From an uncultured Alphaproteobacteria bacterium (GTDB lineage Bacteria; Pseudomonadota; Alphaproteobacteria; HIMB59; GCA-002718135), in contig CACFOQ010000003.1 of assembly GCA_902567855.1 (NCBI GenBank), forward strand, positions 62,001-126,000: 64,000 bases of DNA, read 5' to 3'. Below, piece by piece: positions 53,181 to 63,977 of the stretch (position 1 is the first letter of the stretch; the number at the start of each line of letters is the position of its first letter). The notes below the pieces were generated by a model, which saw nothing but the letters and a program-made list of their open reading frames with translations, searched no databases and was not told the DNA's origin. The translations under genes were made by a program, and so were the position numbers.

Positions 53181-54554
53181 ATGTTTTATTGGTCTCTAAT
53201 TATTATAGTTCTTGGTATTTATTCCGCATATATTTTTGGAAAATCACGAATTAAATCAAACGCTAAGCAGTTAGATATCAAAACAGTTTCTCTTCCTACA
53301 TATTATGCGCAATACATGATGGTCTGGTGTTTGCTACCTGCTCTTATTGTTTATTTTGGGTGGATCATTTTTGAAAATCAAATAATTCAAAATCTTGTCC
53401 TTGCAAACTTTGATTTTGAATTAAACCCCACTCTTAATCCTGGGCTATTAATTGCGGAGATAAAAAATGTTGCTTCAAACATTTCTTTTGCTGAGGGAAA
53501 ATCAATAGAAATATTTAATGCTGCGGAACATTACTCTTCACTTAAATTTACAAGTACAGTTGCTTTTTATTTAAGTATTTTAATTTTTATGATTTTAGGA
53601 GTTATGATTGCCTCTAGAAAATTGCAACCCACTTTTCGTGCACAGAAATCAATTGAAAATTATATAAAATATTTTCTATTTTTTTGTTCTACAGTAGCAG
53701 TTTTAACAACTGTTGGAATTGTCTTCTCGTTATTATTTGAAAGTTTACGTTTTTTTTCTGAAGTATCTATTTTTGAATTCTTATTTGGAACTAAGTGGTA
53801 TCCTTATATTCCTATACGAGAAGGTCAGTCAGGATCCCAAGGATCATTTGGAGCTATTCCAATATTTGCTGGAACATTTTTGATTATGATTGTTGCAATG
53901 AGCGTTGCTACACCTATTGGATTATTTACAGCAATTTATTTATCTGAATATGCTTCACCAAAAATAAGAAGTATAGTGAAGCCTCTTTTAGAAATTTTAG
54001 CTGGCGTCCCTACTATAGTTTATGGTTTCTTTGCTTTTGTTACTGTTGCCCCATTTGTCAAAACATTTGGCCAGTCCTTGGGAATAGATGCTTCGCCTAC
54101 AAGTGCTCTTGCTGCAGGCTTGGTGATGGGCATTATGATTATACCTTTTATATCTTCGTTATCAGATGATGTAATAAATTCTGTCCCTCAAAGTTTGAGA
54201 GAAGGGTCTTTAGGTGTTGGCGCTAATAAAGCCGAAACAATTAAAAAGGTCATTCTACCAGCTGCCCTTCCTGGTATTGTGGGTGCCTTTTTACTAGGTG
54301 TTTCAAGGGCTATTGGGGAAACCATGATTGTCGTTGTGGCTGCAGGTACTGCGCCCAATTTAACTGCAAATCCTTTTGAAAATGTTACCACTGTTACAGT
54401 ACAAATTGTTATTGCTTTGATTGGTGATCAAGAATTTGATGACCCACGAACCTTATCAGCTTTTGCATTAGGATTAGTTTTATTTGTTATTACATTAATT
54501 CTTAATATTTTTGCTTTAAGAATTGTTAAAAAATATAGAGAACGATATGAGTAA
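53181..54554 (+). CDS. pstC: Phosphate ABC transporter permease PstC
   Basis: 457 aa; the long N-terminal extension with two to three helices and a periplasmic region is typical of alphaproteobacterial PstC. The core carries the TM signature GQSGSQGSFGAIPIFAGTFL and the EAA-type loop SLREGSLGVGANKAETIKKV. Its stop overlaps the pstA start by 8 nt (ATGAGTAA). Preceded by its own Pho box. Confidence 0.94.
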   Translation: MFYWSLIIIVLGIYSAYIFGKSRIKSNAKQLDIKTVSLPTYYAQYMMVWCLLPALIVYFGWIIFENQIIQNLVLANFDFELNPTLNPGLLIAEIKNVASNISFAEGKSIEIFNAAEHYSSLKFTSTVAFYLSILIFMILGVMIASRKLQPTFRAQKSIENYIKYFLFFCSTVAVLTTVGIVFSLLFESLRFFSEVSIFEFLFGTKWYPYIPIREGQSGSQGSFGAIPIFAGTFLIMIVAMSVATPIGLFTAIYLSEYASPKIRSIVKPLLEILAGVPTIVYGFFAFVTVAPFVKTFGQSLGIDASPTSALAAGLVMGIMIIPFISSLSDDVINSVPQSLREGSLGVGANKAETIKKVILPAALPGIVGAFLLGVSRAIGETMIVVVAAGTAPNLTANPFENVTTVTVQIVIALIGDQEFDDPRTLSAFALGLVLFVITLILNIFALRIVKKYRERYE

Positions 54555-55827
54555 TCAATATTCACACGAAAAAATTATTCAATTAAGAAAAAAAAGAAGT
54601 GCAGCTGATCGCCGATTCAAAACTTATGGCTTAATTGCTACCTTAATGGGAATGGCGATTTTATTTTTTTTATTATTTACTATTTTCTCTAAAGGATATT
54701 CTTCCTTTCAAAAATCTGTAATTGAATTAGAGGTGTCGTATGATCAAGAAACTTTAAAAATTACTTCTGACTCAACTTATGAAGAACAAGTAAAAGCAAA
54801 ATTTTTTAGAGTGAAAAAAAATGCCATTGCCAAAGCGCTACCTGACTTAAGTAAAAAAGATATTAAGTTGATAAATAAGATGTTTTCAATAAATGTTGAT
54901 AAAGAAATTAAGGAGTATTTTTTAAATAATCCAAATATTTTAAATACTACTCAGAAGATTTTTGTTACTGCTCATAGTGATGTTGATCAACTGTTAAAAG
55001 GAAATGCTAGACGTAATATTGAAGAGAAAAAAAGAAAATTAAATGATAGGCAATTAGAATTTTTTGATGAATTTGTTTCAAGCGGCAGATTAAAAACTAA
55101 ATTTAATAATTTCTTTTTTAAGAATGCTGATTCAAGACATCCTGAATTGGCTGGTATAGCTGGATCTTTTGTAGGATCATTATTTACTTTGATGACTGTT
55201 TTTTTATTAGCGTTTCCAATTGGTATTGGCGCATCAATATATTTAGAAGAATTTGCACCAAAAAATAAATTTACAGAATTAATTGAAGTTAATATTGCCA
55301 ACTTAGCAGCTGTTCCTTCTATAGTATTTGGTTTGTTAGGACTGGGTATTTTGTTAAATGTTTTTGGATTTCCAAGAAGTACACCTTTGGTTGGAGGAAC
55401 TGTTTTAGCGTTAATGACGCTACCCACGATTATTATAGCTTGTCGTGCCTCTCTTAAAGCCGTCCCACCATCTATAAAAGAAGGTGCTTTAGCGATGGGG
55501 GCATCAAAAATGCAAGCGGTATTTCATCATCAGGTACCATTAGCATTACCAGGCACTTTAACTGGTACTATTATTGGTTTAGCGCAAGCTTTAGGGGAAA
55601 CAGCTCCTTTGATTATGATAGGAATGATTGCTTTTATCCCAAATATTCCAACCGGTTTCACAGAGCCATCTGCAGCTTTACCTGTACAAATCTATCTTTG
55701 GGTAGAAAGTTCAGAGAGAGGGTTTCAAGAAAAAACTGCTGCAGCAATAGTGATGATATTAATATTTTTATTTTTAATGAATGCTTTAGCAGTATTCTTA
55801 AGAAGTAAGTTTGAGAGAAAATGGTAA
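54547..55827 (+). CDS. pstA: Phosphate ABC transporter permease PstA
   Basis: 426 aa from the ATG at 54547 ([16 protein letters not shown]). Long N-terminal soluble domain of about 170 residues between the first helix and the core, as in alphaproteobacterial PstA. Core signatures are [35 protein letters not shown], and the EAA loop [20 protein letters not shown]. Overlaps pstC by 8 nt. Confidence 0.94.
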   Translation: MSNQYSHEKIIQLRKKRSAADRRFKTYGLIATLMGMAILFFLLFTIFSKGYSSFQKSVIELEVSYDQETLKITSDSTYEEQVKAKFFRVKKNAIAKALPDLSKKDIKLINKMFSINVDKEIKEYFLNNPNILNTTQKIFVTAHSDVDQLLKGNARRNIEEKKRKLNDRQLEFFDEFVSSGRLKTKFNNFFFKNADSRHPELAGIAGSFVGSLFTLMTVFLLAFPIGIGASIYLEEFAPKNKFTELIEVNIANLAAVPSIVFGLLGLGILLNVFGFPRSTPLVGGTVLALMTLPTIIIACRASLKAVPPSIKEGALAMGASKMQAVFHHQVPLALPGTLTGTIIGLAQALGETAPLIMIGMIAFIPNIPTGFTEPSAALPVQIYLWVESSERGFQEKTAAAIVMILIFLFLMNALAVFLRSKFERKW

Positions 55828-55828
55828 T

Positions 55829-56590
55829 ATGAAAAATATAAAAATATCTTCAAAAAATGTAAATGTTCATTATGGTGCAAAACAAGCACTTCATTCAGTG
55901 TCATTAAATATTAATGAAAATGAAGTTACTTCACTAATTGGACCTTCTGGTTGTGGAAAATCTACTTTTCTAAGATGTATCAATAGAATGAATGATTTAA
56001 TTGATATTTGTAAAGTTGATGGATCTATTACAGTAGATAATGAGGAAATTATTTCGGATGAAGTTGATGTAGTAAGTCTTCGTTCAAAAATTGGAATGGT
56101 TTTTCAAAAACCAAACCCTTTTCCTAAATCTATTTTTGATAATGTTGCTTATGGGCCAACTATTCATGGTATAGCTGAAAGCAAAACAGACTTAGAAGAA
56201 ATAGTTCATTCATCATTAAAGAGAGCAGGACTTTTAAAAGAGGTAAAGGATCGTTTGCATGAACCTGGCACAAGCTTATCTGGTGGACAACAACAACGCT
56301 TATGTATTGCACGAGCAATAGCTGTTAATCCAGATATTATTTTAATGGATGAACCATGTTCAGCATTAGATCCAATTGCAACAGCAATAATTGAAGAATT
56401 AATTGATGAGCTTAAAGCAAATTACACTATTGTGATAGTGACTCACTCTATGCAGCAAGCAGCTAGAGTATCACAACGAACTGGGTTTTTTCATTTAGGG
56501 GAACTAATTGAAACAGGTGATACACAAAAAATTTTTACTAATCCTGATAATGAAAAAACACAGGGTTATATAACGGGAAGGTTTGGATAA
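55829..56590 (+). CDS. pstB: Phosphate ABC transporter ATP-binding protein PstB
   Basis: 253 aa from ATG 55829. Walker [21 protein letters not shown]-loop [20 protein letters not shown] (PstB-specific), signature [14 protein letters not shown], Walker [13 protein letters not shown] and [12 protein letters not shown]. It powers phosphate import and, with PhoU and PhoR, signals phosphate status. Two nt after the pstA stop. Confidence 0.96.
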   Translation: MKNIKISSKNVNVHYGAKQALHSVSLNINENEVTSLIGPSGCGKSTFLRCINRMNDLIDICKVDGSITVDNEEIISDEVDVVSLRSKIGMVFQKPNPFPKSIFDNVAYGPTIHGIAESKTDLEEIVHSSLKRAGLLKEVKDRLHEPGTSLSGGQQQRLCIARAIAVNPDIILMDEPCSALDPIATAIIEELIDELKANYTIVIVTHSMQQAARVSQRTGFFHLGELIETGDTQKIFTNPDNEKTQGYITGRFG

Positions 56591-57307
56591 ATGGAACAAG
56601 ATACACATATAGTTAAATCCTATGATGAGGAGATGAAAGAAATTAATAACAGCATCTTAGACATAGGAAGTTTAGTGGAAAATCAATTAAAAGAAGCTTT
56701 GGGTGCCTTAAAAAATCAAGATACAGAATTAGCTGACAAAGTAATTCAAGCAGATGATTTAATTGATGAAAAATTCAGGGAACTTGATCAAAAACTAGTT
56801 CTTATATTGGGAAAAAGACAACCAATGGCAACAGATTTAAGAACAATTTTCTCCGCAATTAAAATGAACAAAGATCTTGAAAGATTAGGAGATCATTCAA
56901 CAAATATTGCAAAACGTACTGCTATGATTGAACTTGTTTTACCAGAAAAGCCTGTACGAGATATATTAAGAATGGGAGAGCATGTTCGAGTTATGATAGC
57001 AAAAGTTATTCAATCATTTGTAAACTTTTCTGCAGAGGAAGCAAAAATTGTTTGGGAAATGGATGAAGAAATTGATGATGAATATCTTGGTATTCTTCGA
57101 CAACTTTTAACTTATATGATGGAAGATCCTAAAAGAATATCAGCATGCACAAATTTACTTTATATGGTTAAGGATCTAGAGAGGGCTGGAGATTATGTTC
57201 AAAATATTGCCGAAGACATATATTATGCAGTATCAGGAGAGCCTTTGTATAATGATGGACCAGATAGGGAGTGGGAAGCAATCAAACCTCTTAAAAAAAA
57301 GAAATAA
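56591..57307 (+). CDS. phoU: Phosphate signalling complex protein PhoU
   Basis: 238 aa, two PhoU helical repeats (SLVENQLKEALGALKNQDTE and VRVMIAKVIQSFVNFSAEEA). Conserved metal-site motifs: MNKDLERLGDHSTNIAKR and VKDLERAGDYVQNIAED. Negative regulator that links PstB and PhoR. Starts directly at the pstB stop; phoB follows after 41 nt with its own Pho box. Confidence 0.95.
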   Translation: MEQDTHIVKSYDEEMKEINNSILDIGSLVENQLKEALGALKNQDTELADKVIQADDLIDEKFRELDQKLVLILGKRQPMATDLRTIFSAIKMNKDLERLGDHSTNIAKRTAMIELVLPEKPVRDILRMGEHVRVMIAKVIQSFVNFSAEEAKIVWEMDEEIDDEYLGILRQLLTYMMEDPKRISACTNLLYMVKDLERAGDYVQNIAEDIYYAVSGEPLYNDGPDREWEAIKPLKKKK

Positions 57308-57325
57308 CTGTAATCAAATTGTAAT
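57308..57325 (+). promoter_or_regulatory. Pho box upstream of phoB
   Basis: CTGTAAT-CAAA-TTGTAAT starts at the base after the phoU stop codon. Two 7-nt repeats with 11-nt period, 23 nt before the phoB ATG, consistent with autoregulation. Confidence 0.75.
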
Positions 57326-57348
57326 AAAAATTTATTAAAAAATAAACA

Positions 57349-58032
57349 ATGAAATTAAAAACTTTAATTGTAGAAGATGAGAGTTCACTACTTGAATTAT
57401 TAAAATTTAATTTTATTAAAGATGGATTTAAAGTTGATACAGCAACTGATGGTGAAATGGCTCTTGAAAAAATTTTGAATAAAGCACCTGATCTTTTAAT
57501 TTTAGATTGGATGTTACCAAAATTGTCTGGAATTGAACTTTGTAGACGTATTAGAAAAAATAAAGAACTAAAAAATCTTCCAATTATAATGTTAACTGCA
57601 AGGGGTGAAGAAGAAGATAGACTTCGAGGTTTAGAAACTGGAGCAGATGATTATGTCACTAAACCTTTTTCTGTAAATGAATTAATGGCAAGAGTTAAAG
57701 CAGTATTAAGAAGAATTAGACCGATGTTCACTGAAGAAGTTTTGTCATATAAGGGGATCGTAGTTGACCTCGTATCTCATAAGGTAACAAGAGACAGCGA
57801 AACACTCCATCTTGGTCCCACAGAATTTAATCTATTAGTTTTTTTTATGGAAAATATCGGCAGAGTTTTTTCAAGAGAACAACTTTTGAATCATGTGTGG
57901 AAAGATGAAGCATATGTGGAACCTCGCACTGTTGATGTACACATAAGAAGATTAAGAAAATCTATCAATAATGACGTAAAAGAAGATTTTATAAGAACAG
58001 TAAGAAGTGCTGGCTACTGTTTTGGCTCCTAA
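57349..58032 (+). CDS. phoB: Phosphate regulon response regulator PhoB
   Basis: 227 aa OmpR-type regulator. Receiver with acidic pocket VEDE, phosphoacceptor D53 in LLILDWMLPKLSG, T in MLTARGEEED and K in VTKPFSVNEL. The winged-helix DNA-binding half has GPTEFNLLVFFMENIGRVFS and RTVDVHIRRLRKSIN. Partner of PhoR at 50962. Preceded by a Pho box. Confidence 0.96.
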   Translation: MKLKTLIVEDESSLLELLKFNFIKDGFKVDTATDGEMALEKILNKAPDLLILDWMLPKLSGIELCRRIRKNKELKNLPIIMLTARGEEEDRLRGLETGADDYVTKPFSVNELMARVKAVLRRIRPMFTEEVLSYKGIVVDLVSHKVTRDSETLHLGPTEFNLLVFFMENIGRVFSREQLLNHVWKDEAYVEPRTVDVHIRRLRKSINNDVKEDFIRTVRSAGYCFGS

Positions 58033-58086
58033 TTAAGCCATAAATTAATTTTATACAAATCACTTATCACAATGTAAAATTGTCTT

Positions 58087-59640
58087 ATGCAGGGGTTTTT
58101 CAGATCTTTTTTTACTGTTAGTTTTTATACTTTTCTAAGTCGTATATTGGGTTTTGTCAGAGACATATTAATAGCGAGATTCCTTGGATCCACCGTAACA
58201 TCTGATGCCTTCTTTGTTGCCTTTAGAATTCCTAATTTCTTTAGACGTGTTTTAGCAGAAGGTGCTTATAGCGCCGCACTAATCCCAGTTTTTTCAGGTG
58301 TTGTTATTGATTCAAAAAATGATCATGAAGCTGCAGACTTTGTGGAAAATACAATGTCATTGTTACTATTTGTTACGGTAATTTTGACCTTCATTTTCTT
58401 TTTTGGCATGCCGTATATTATTCAAATTTTAGCTCCTGGATTTTCGGCAAACAAAGAAGCATTTGATTTAGCTGTTCATTTTGGAAAAATTATTTTTCCG
58501 TATTTAATTTTTATTTCCCTCGTTGCCCATTTTGCCTCTATTAATAATGTTCACGGAAAATTTGTAGCAGGTGCTTTCGCTCCCGCTATTTTAAATATTA
58601 GTCTTATTCTTTCTCTTTTTATTTTAACCCCTCAACTCTCTACAGCTGGTCATGCTTTATCATATGGTGTTTTGATTGGAGGGTTATTCCAATTTATTTA
58701 TTTATATAAAGCGGTATTAAAATTTTATCGTCCTCGTATTCGTATCCCGCACTTTGATAAAAAATTAAAAAAATTTTTACGTTTATTTTTTCCAGGGTTA
58801 ATTGGTTCAGGTGTCATACAATTAAATATTGTTATTGGAACAATTATAGCATCCTTTCTTCCAATAGGAGCTATTAGTCATATTTATTATGCAGACCGGT
58901 TAAATCAATTACCACTAGCCATTTTTGGTATTGCCATGGGCATTGTTCTTTTACCAAGTTTATCAAAGGCGATTAAACAAAATAACAAAGATGAAATTAC
59001 TACAACACAAAATAGATCCTTAGAATTTTGTTTGTTAATAGCCTTACCTTCAGCAGCTGGGTTATATATTTTATCTTCTCCTATTATTTATATTTTATTT
59101 GAGCGAGGTGCTTTTTTGCCGGAAGATACTTTTTATACTGCCAAGGTGCTATCGATATTTGCCCTTGGGCTGCCTGCTTATATTTTAATTAAAGTGTTAG
59201 TTACTTGTTTTTTTGCAAGAGAAGATACCAAAACGCCTCTTTATATTTCGGTTATCAGTGTCATAATTAATATTGTTTTATCTCTCTTATTAATAGGAAC
59301 AATGCGAGAAATGGGCATTGCCCTTGCAACAGCAATTAGTTCCTGGGTTAATGCTGTACTGCTTTTTTTCATCTTGCGGATAAAAAATAATATTTTGTTA
59401 GATAGTCGATTTATCAATAGTAGTTTTAAGATTATTATTTCAGCTATTGTGATGAGTGTTGGATGTTATTTCATTAATCAAATGATATTTTCCAATCTTC
59501 AAGATTTTAATTCATTATTACAAATAGTCAGTCTCATATTCGTTATTATATGTTGTAAAATAATTTATCTGGCTATGATTTTTATGTTAAAAGTACTCAC
59601 AGTTCAGGAATTAAAAGGATATATACAAAATAAAGTATGA
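58087..59640 (+). CDS. murJ: Lipid II flippase MurJ
   Basis: 517 aa polytopic protein with about 14 helices of the MOP superfamily. N-terminal [20 protein letters not shown], the [28 protein letters not shown] stretch (split) and the central [19 protein letters not shown] match MurJ. It flips the peptidoglycan precursor lipid II across the inner membrane. The trpS start overlaps its end by 4 nt. Confidence 0.93.
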   Translation: MQGFFRSFFTVSFYTFLSRILGFVRDILIARFLGSTVTSDAFFVAFRIPNFFRRVLAEGAYSAALIPVFSGVVIDSKNDHEAADFVENTMSLLLFVTVILTFIFFFGMPYIIQILAPGFSANKEAFDLAVHFGKIIFPYLIFISLVAHFASINNVHGKFVAGAFAPAILNISLILSLFILTPQLSTAGHALSYGVLIGGLFQFIYLYKAVLKFYRPRIRIPHFDKKLKKFLRLFFPGLIGSGVIQLNIVIGTIIASFLPIGAISHIYYADRLNQLPLAIFGIAMGIVLLPSLSKAIKQNNKDEITTTQNRSLEFCLLIALPSAAGLYILSSPIIYILFERGAFLPEDTFYTAKVLSIFALGLPAYILIKVLVTCFFAREDTKTPLYISVISVIINIVLSLLLIGTMREMGIALATAISSWVNAVLLFFILRIKNNILLDSRFINSSFKIIISAIVMSVGCYFINQMIFSNLQDFNSLLQIVSLIFVIICCKIIYLAMIFMLKVLTVQELKGYIQNKV

Positions 59641-60641
59641 CAAAAAATAGGATTTTATCAGGGGTTCAACCATCAGGCGATTTGCATCTTGGTAATTACT
59701 TGGGAGCAATTAAAAATTTTGTGTCTCTTCAAAAAGATTATGAATGTTTTTTTTGTGTTGTTGATTTACATGCAATCACGGTATGGCAAGATCCAAAAGA
59801 ATTAGCACAAAAAACAAGAGAAGTAACTGCAGCGTTTATAGCTAGCGGCATTGATCCTGATGAAAATATTTTATTTGCACAATCACAAGTACCACAACAT
59901 TCTCAATTAGCTTGGGTATTTAATTGTGTTGCTCGCATGGGGTGGTTAAATCGTATGACACAGTTTAAGGATAAAGCTGGAAAAGACAGAGAAAATGTTT
60001 CAGTAGGTTTATTTTCTTATCCAAATTTAATGGCAGCCGATATATTAATTTATTTAGCAACACATGTTCCTGTAGGCGAAGATCAGAAACAACATTTAGA
60101 GTTAACACGTGATATTGCCCAAAAATTTAATAATGATTTTTCAACTGACTTATTTCCTATTCCTGAGCCTTTAATCTTTGGTGAAGCAACTCGTGTTATG
60201 AGTTTAAGAGACGGAATAAAAAAAATGAGTAAATCCGATCCCTCAGATTATTCACGCATTATGTTGAGTGATAATGTTGATTCAATTGTTCAAAAAATTA
60301 AAAAAGCTAAAACCGATCCTCATCCGCTTCCAGCAACAAAAGAAGAAGCAGAGAAAAGACCTGAGGCTTTAAATCTAATTACCATATTTGCGGCTCTAAG
60401 TGATCAGTCTACAGATAAAGTTTTAAAACAATATTCTGGAAAAGAGTTTTCTCTTTTTAAGAAAGATCTTGCTGATTTAGCTGCTGAAAAATTACAACCT
60501 ATTTCTAAAGAAGTGACAAAATTAATGAGTGATCAAGACTATTTAGATCAAATTATGAAAACAGGTAAAGACAAAGCTATTGCAGTTGCAGAACCAGTAT
60601 TGACCAAAGTGTATGATATTGTGGGTTTTGCCAACACATAA
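59637..60641 (+). CDS. trpS: Tryptophan--tRNA ligase
   Basis: 334 aa class I synthetase of normal length. HIGH-type site [17 protein letters not shown] near residue 12 and KMSKS loop [27 protein letters not shown] and [20 protein letters not shown] are typical. Overlaps murJ by 4 nt. Confidence 0.95.
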   Translation: MTKNRILSGVQPSGDLHLGNYLGAIKNFVSLQKDYECFFCVVDLHAITVWQDPKELAQKTREVTAAFIASGIDPDENILFAQSQVPQHSQLAWVFNCVARMGWLNRMTQFKDKAGKDRENVSVGLFSYPNLMAADILIYLATHVPVGEDQKQHLELTRDIAQKFNNDFSTDLFPIPEPLIFGEATRVMSLRDGIKKMSKSDPSDYSRIMLSDNVDSIVQKIKKAKTDPHPLPATKEEAEKRPEALNLITIFAALSDQSTDKVLKQYSGKEFSLFKKDLADLAAEKLQPISKEVTKLMSDQDYLDQIMKTGKDKAIAVAEPVLTKVYDIVGFANT

Positions 60642-60722
60642 TCCCTGAATTTCCCCTAAAAATACACAAAATGTCCTATTTTTTTCATACGAAAGACATA
60701 TTAATCACTATATAATAAGTGC

Positions 60723-61289
60723 ATGTTTATACAAACGGAACAAACACCTAATCCAGAAACACTAAAATTCTTACCCGGTCGCGTTGTTATGACAGAAGGG
60801 ACGGCTTTTTTTCAGAATATTGAGGAAGCCTCAAACTCTCCTTTTGCTAAAAGATTGTTTAATGTTGATGGTATAAAAGGAGTGTTTTTTGGAAGTGATT
60901 TTATTACCATTACTAAATCTGAAAATACTACTTGGGAAATTTTAAAACCGATTGCTCTTGGCGCAATTATGGATCACTATAATTCTGATGATGAAACTTT
61001 AATTTCTGAAGAAAAAACTAAGGGTAAAGAATCTTTAAAATCAGACTCTTCAGACTCCGATATTGTTAAACAAATAAAAGAATTACTTGATACAAGAGTT
61101 CGACCAGCCGTAGCAATGGATGGTGGTGATATTGTATATCAAAATTTTGAGGACGGTATAGTATATTTACATATGCAAGGAGCATGCTCAGGGTGTCCTA
61201 GTTCTACAGCAACTTTAAAAATGGGTATTGAAAATATGTTAAAACATTATGTGCCTGAAGTAAAAGAGGTGAGACCAATAGATGTATAA
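60723..61289 (+). CDS. NifU-like iron-sulfur scaffold protein (Scaffold-N plus NifU)
   Basis: 188 aa. Scaffold/NfuA N-terminal domain (MFIQTEQTPNPETLKFLPGR) and C-terminal NifU domain with the cluster-binding CSGCPSS. These proteins carry Fe-S clusters to target proteins. A TATAAT at 60711-60716 lies seven bases before the ATG, so the transcript may be almost leaderless. It overlaps the glucosaminidase gene by 8 nt. Confidence 0.93.
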   Translation: MFIQTEQTPNPETLKFLPGRVVMTEGTAFFQNIEEASNSPFAKRLFNVDGIKGVFFGSDFITITKSENTTWEILKPIALGAIMDHYNSDDETLISEEKTKGKESLKSDSSDSDIVKQIKELLDTRVRPAVAMDGGDIVYQNFEDGIVYLHMQGACSGCPSSTATLKMGIENMLKHYVPEVKEVRPIDV

Positions 61290-62322
61290 GAACTTTGAGG
61301 AATATCAAAAAAGATATTTTGAAAAATATTATAAACAAGTTTCAAAAATTGAAACTAATAAAAAATATTCCTTTTCTCTTTTTGCTAAACAATTTTCTTT
61401 CTTAAGCTTTGTTTTAGTTTTTTCTTATTTTGTTTTATTTTATGATGCGAATGTAAATTCTAAATATAATTCAGAAGAAGTTAATATGATGTATTCACAA
61501 AAATTTATTGATAATGAGGATATTTATTATAATTCTATACATTTAAATAAAATCTCTTTACCAAAAAAAATAAAAATAGATCCTTATCTATCTAGTGAAA
61601 ATCATAAAATAAACTTGTCTTCTTTGAATGCGACTTTACCTAAAAACTCACTTCCTTTAGATTGGCAAAAAAGCTTTTCATTAAAAAAAGTTGAATTTAT
61701 AGAAACTTTGTTACCTCTAATAGCCTATCAAAATCAGCAAATACTTGTTGAAAGAGAAAGATTATTTAAAATTCAAAATTACTTATTAGATAACAAAACT
61801 CTTAATCAAAACGACCTAGAATATCTCTCAGCTATTGCTGATAAATATTTAATAGAGACAAACAACAAACATAAAATAGATATTGTTGATAAATTACTTC
61901 TATCGGTAAATACCATCCCTACATCTATTGTGCTTGCGCAAGCCGCTACTGAAAGTGGTTGGGGTACTTCAAGATTTGCTAAAGAATATAACGCGTTATT
62001 TGGCCAATATACCTACAATGAAAAAAAAGGAGTTATTCCTTATGAAAGAGAGATTGGTAAAAAACATTTAATTAGGCATTTTTCATCATTAGATAAGAGT
62101 GTTGAATCATATTTTAAAAATATTAATACGCATTACGCTTATGAAAAATTTAGAAGCATAAGAAATGCGATGCATGAAAATAATTTTGATATAAAATTAT
62201 TAACGAATGCACTTGATGTTTATGCAGAAGATAAATCGTATGTTGATACTATTAATTCTATTATAGATACCAATGAATTTACTCAGTTTGACTTAAGATC
62301 GTATATCTTTACCAGTTCGTAA
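61282..62322 (+). CDS. Glucosaminidase-domain protein (Bax-like)
   Basis: 346 aa. One N-terminal membrane helix near residues 36-50 (FSFLSFVLVFSYFVLFYDAN) and a periplasmic domain. The glucosaminidase region shows IPTSIVLAQAATESGWGTSR with the catalytic Glu, NALFGQYTY, and HFSSLDKSVESYFKNINTH. It probably trims peptidoglycan. Overlaps the NifU-like gene by 8 nt. Confidence 0.85.
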   Translation: MYKNFEEYQKRYFEKYYKQVSKIETNKKYSFSLFAKQFSFLSFVLVFSYFVLFYDANVNSKYNSEEVNMMYSQKFIDNEDIYYNSIHLNKISLPKKIKIDPYLSSENHKINLSSLNATLPKNSLPLDWQKSFSLKKVEFIETLLPLIAYQNQQILVERERLFKIQNYLLDNKTLNQNDLEYLSAIADKYLIETNNKHKIDIVDKLLLSVNTIPTSIVLAQAATESGWGTSRFAKEYNALFGQYTYNEKKGVIPYEREIGKKHLIRHFSSLDKSVESYFKNINTHYAYEKFRSIRNAMHENNFDIKLLTNALDVYAEDKSYVDTINSIIDTNEFTQFDLRSYIFTSS

Positions 62323-62326
62323 AATA

Positions 62327-63346
62327 TTATAGATAAAATTGGTGCCCAAACCATCTCCAATTATTATTTTTATCTTTAGCTGTACAATTTAATCGCGACC
62401 GACCGATCGTTAGTTTTCTTTTTAATCTAATTTCAATTCTTTCATTAAATTTAAAGATCTCACTTTCAACTTGTCCCTTACTATCAAAAACAAAACAATC
62501 TATTGAAGGTGCTAGTTTTTGATCTAATAAAGAGAATCCAATAAATGGAGGATTTTCTTCAATCGATGGATTGGAGGGAATAAAATCATATATACCTAAC
62601 CCTTTTGTATTAGCTGCAAATCTGACTCTGTCAATTTCTCCGTATCTTTCATTTAAAGAGAATCTAGGAAGGTAATACAAATTAGAAGTATCATTTATTA
62701 CACCTGAATGTTGTCCAAAGGCAACTTTATACTTATATTCTTTTAATATATTAATAATTTTTTCATCAGCTTCACCATATGGATAAGCAAATAATGATGG
62801 AATTTTTCCTATCTCTTTTAAAAAAATTTTATTCGATTTTTCTATTTCATTTTTAATTTCTTCCATAGATAGATTGGGCATATGTTCATGAGTATGAGAA
62901 TGTCCCCCAATGGTCACTCCTTCTTCTACTAATTTCCTAATTTGGTTCCAACTTAGATAATTTTTATTATTTTCAACAATTGTTGAAGTATTGACAAAAA
63001 GAGTTACTGGGAAATTTTTTTCTTTTAATTTTGGCCACGCATAAGTTAAAAAAGATTTATCAGCATCGTCTACAGTTAATCCTATAGTATTGTCTGGAAG
63101 ATCACCATCATTGATAATAGTATCTATAATATATTCTAGCGGTAAGACATTATATTTAGTTTTAGAAAATTCATTTAAATGTTCTGCAAATTGTTCTGGT
63201 CTAATATTAGTTGAGGGATATTTTGGTACATCAAATTTATGATACATAAAAACAACTGCAGAATTTTTTACATTATTCGCATGACTTATGTTAGAATAAG
63301 TTAGTATGATAAAAATTAACGCAATATAAAATTTTAGTATACTCAT
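62327..63346 (-). CDS. Polysaccharide deacetylase family protein
   Basis: About 339 aa with signal peptide (SILKFYIALIFIILTYSNISHA). The NodB-type domain has MYHKFDVPKYPSTN, LTVDDADKSFLTYAWP (the D-D pair), GGHSHTHEHMPN (zinc HSHTH) and FAYPYGEADEKII. It removes acetyl groups from cell-wall or exopolysaccharide sugars. I used ATG 63346; the tsaB ATG on the other strand is at 63348, one base away, so their promoters overlap the opposite gene. Confidence 0.87.
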   Translation of the reverse strand: MSILKFYIALIFIILTYSNISHANNVKNSAVVFMYHKFDVPKYPSTNIRPEQFAEHLNEFSKTKYNVLPLEYIIDTIINDGDLPDNTIGLTVDDADKSFLTYAWPKLKEKNFPVTLFVNTSTIVENNKNYLSWNQIRKLVEEGVTIGGHSHTHEHMPNLSMEEIKNEIEKSNKIFLKEIGKIPSLFAYPYGEADEKIINILKEYKYKVAFGQHSGVINDTSNLYYLPRFSLNERYGEIDRVRFAANTKGLGIYDFIPSNPSIEENPPFIGFSLLDQKLAPSIDCFVFDSKGQVESEIFKFNERIEIRLKRKLTIGRSRLNCTAKDKNNNWRWFGHQFYL

Positions 63347-63347
63347 A

Positions 63348-63977
63348 ATGATCTTGTTTCTTGATACAGTCTCTCCTTTACCAGAATTTTCTCTTATTGG
63401 AGATAACAAAATTATATTTTCTAAAAAGATAATTAATAATCATCATGAAAAAATGAGTGACTACTTGATAAAAAGTTATACTGATCTCGAAAAAAAATTT
63501 TCTCTAGATCAAAAACTAGAAAACCTAATCATTAATATTGGACCTGGATCCTATACTTCCCTAAGAATAGGCATAGCTTTTTTTTCAGGTTTAAGCATGT
63601 CTTATCAAATTGATTTGAAAGGTATTCCATGTGTAGATTTTTATAAGTATGTAATATCTAAAGATGATTTGCTACTTACAGGAATCTATATTCATTCTGC
63701 TAATAATCAAAAATTTATATGTATATATGATGAAAAAAAAGAATATTATAATATTCACAAAATTGAAAGTTTTAATGAAATAGAAAATTTTAAAATAAAA
63801 AAAATTATTAGCAATACTGAATTGAATAAAAATAACTCAAATTTTTTTAAGAATATTCAATATCAAAGCACTAGTTTTAAAGAAATAATCATTAAAAATT
63901 TAGATACTATAATGAAGATAGAAAACTCTAAAATAATTGAGCCAATATATATTTCAAATAACAAAATTTTAAATTAA
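63348..63977 (+). CDS. tsaB: TsaB-like tRNA N6-threonylcarbamoyladenosine biosynthesis protein
   Basis: 209 aa ASKHA-fold protein. The opening FLDTVSPLPEFSLIG and INIGPGSYTSLRIGIAFFSGLS match TsaB. It dimerises with TsaD to make t6A37 in tRNAs reading ANN codons. The C-terminal half is divergent and lysine/asparagine-rich. Divergent from the deacetylase, starts one base apart. Ends 23 nt before the window end; downstream genes are outside. Confidence 0.85.
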   Translation: MILFLDTVSPLPEFSLIGDNKIIFSKKIINNHHEKMSDYLIKSYTDLEKKFSLDQKLENLIINIGPGSYTSLRIGIAFFSGLSMSYQIDLKGIPCVDFYKYVISKDDLLLTGIYIHSANNQKFICIYDEKKEYYNIHKIESFNEIENFKIKKIISNTELNKNNSNFFKNIQYQSTSFKEIIIKNLDTIMKIENSKIIEPIYISNNKILN

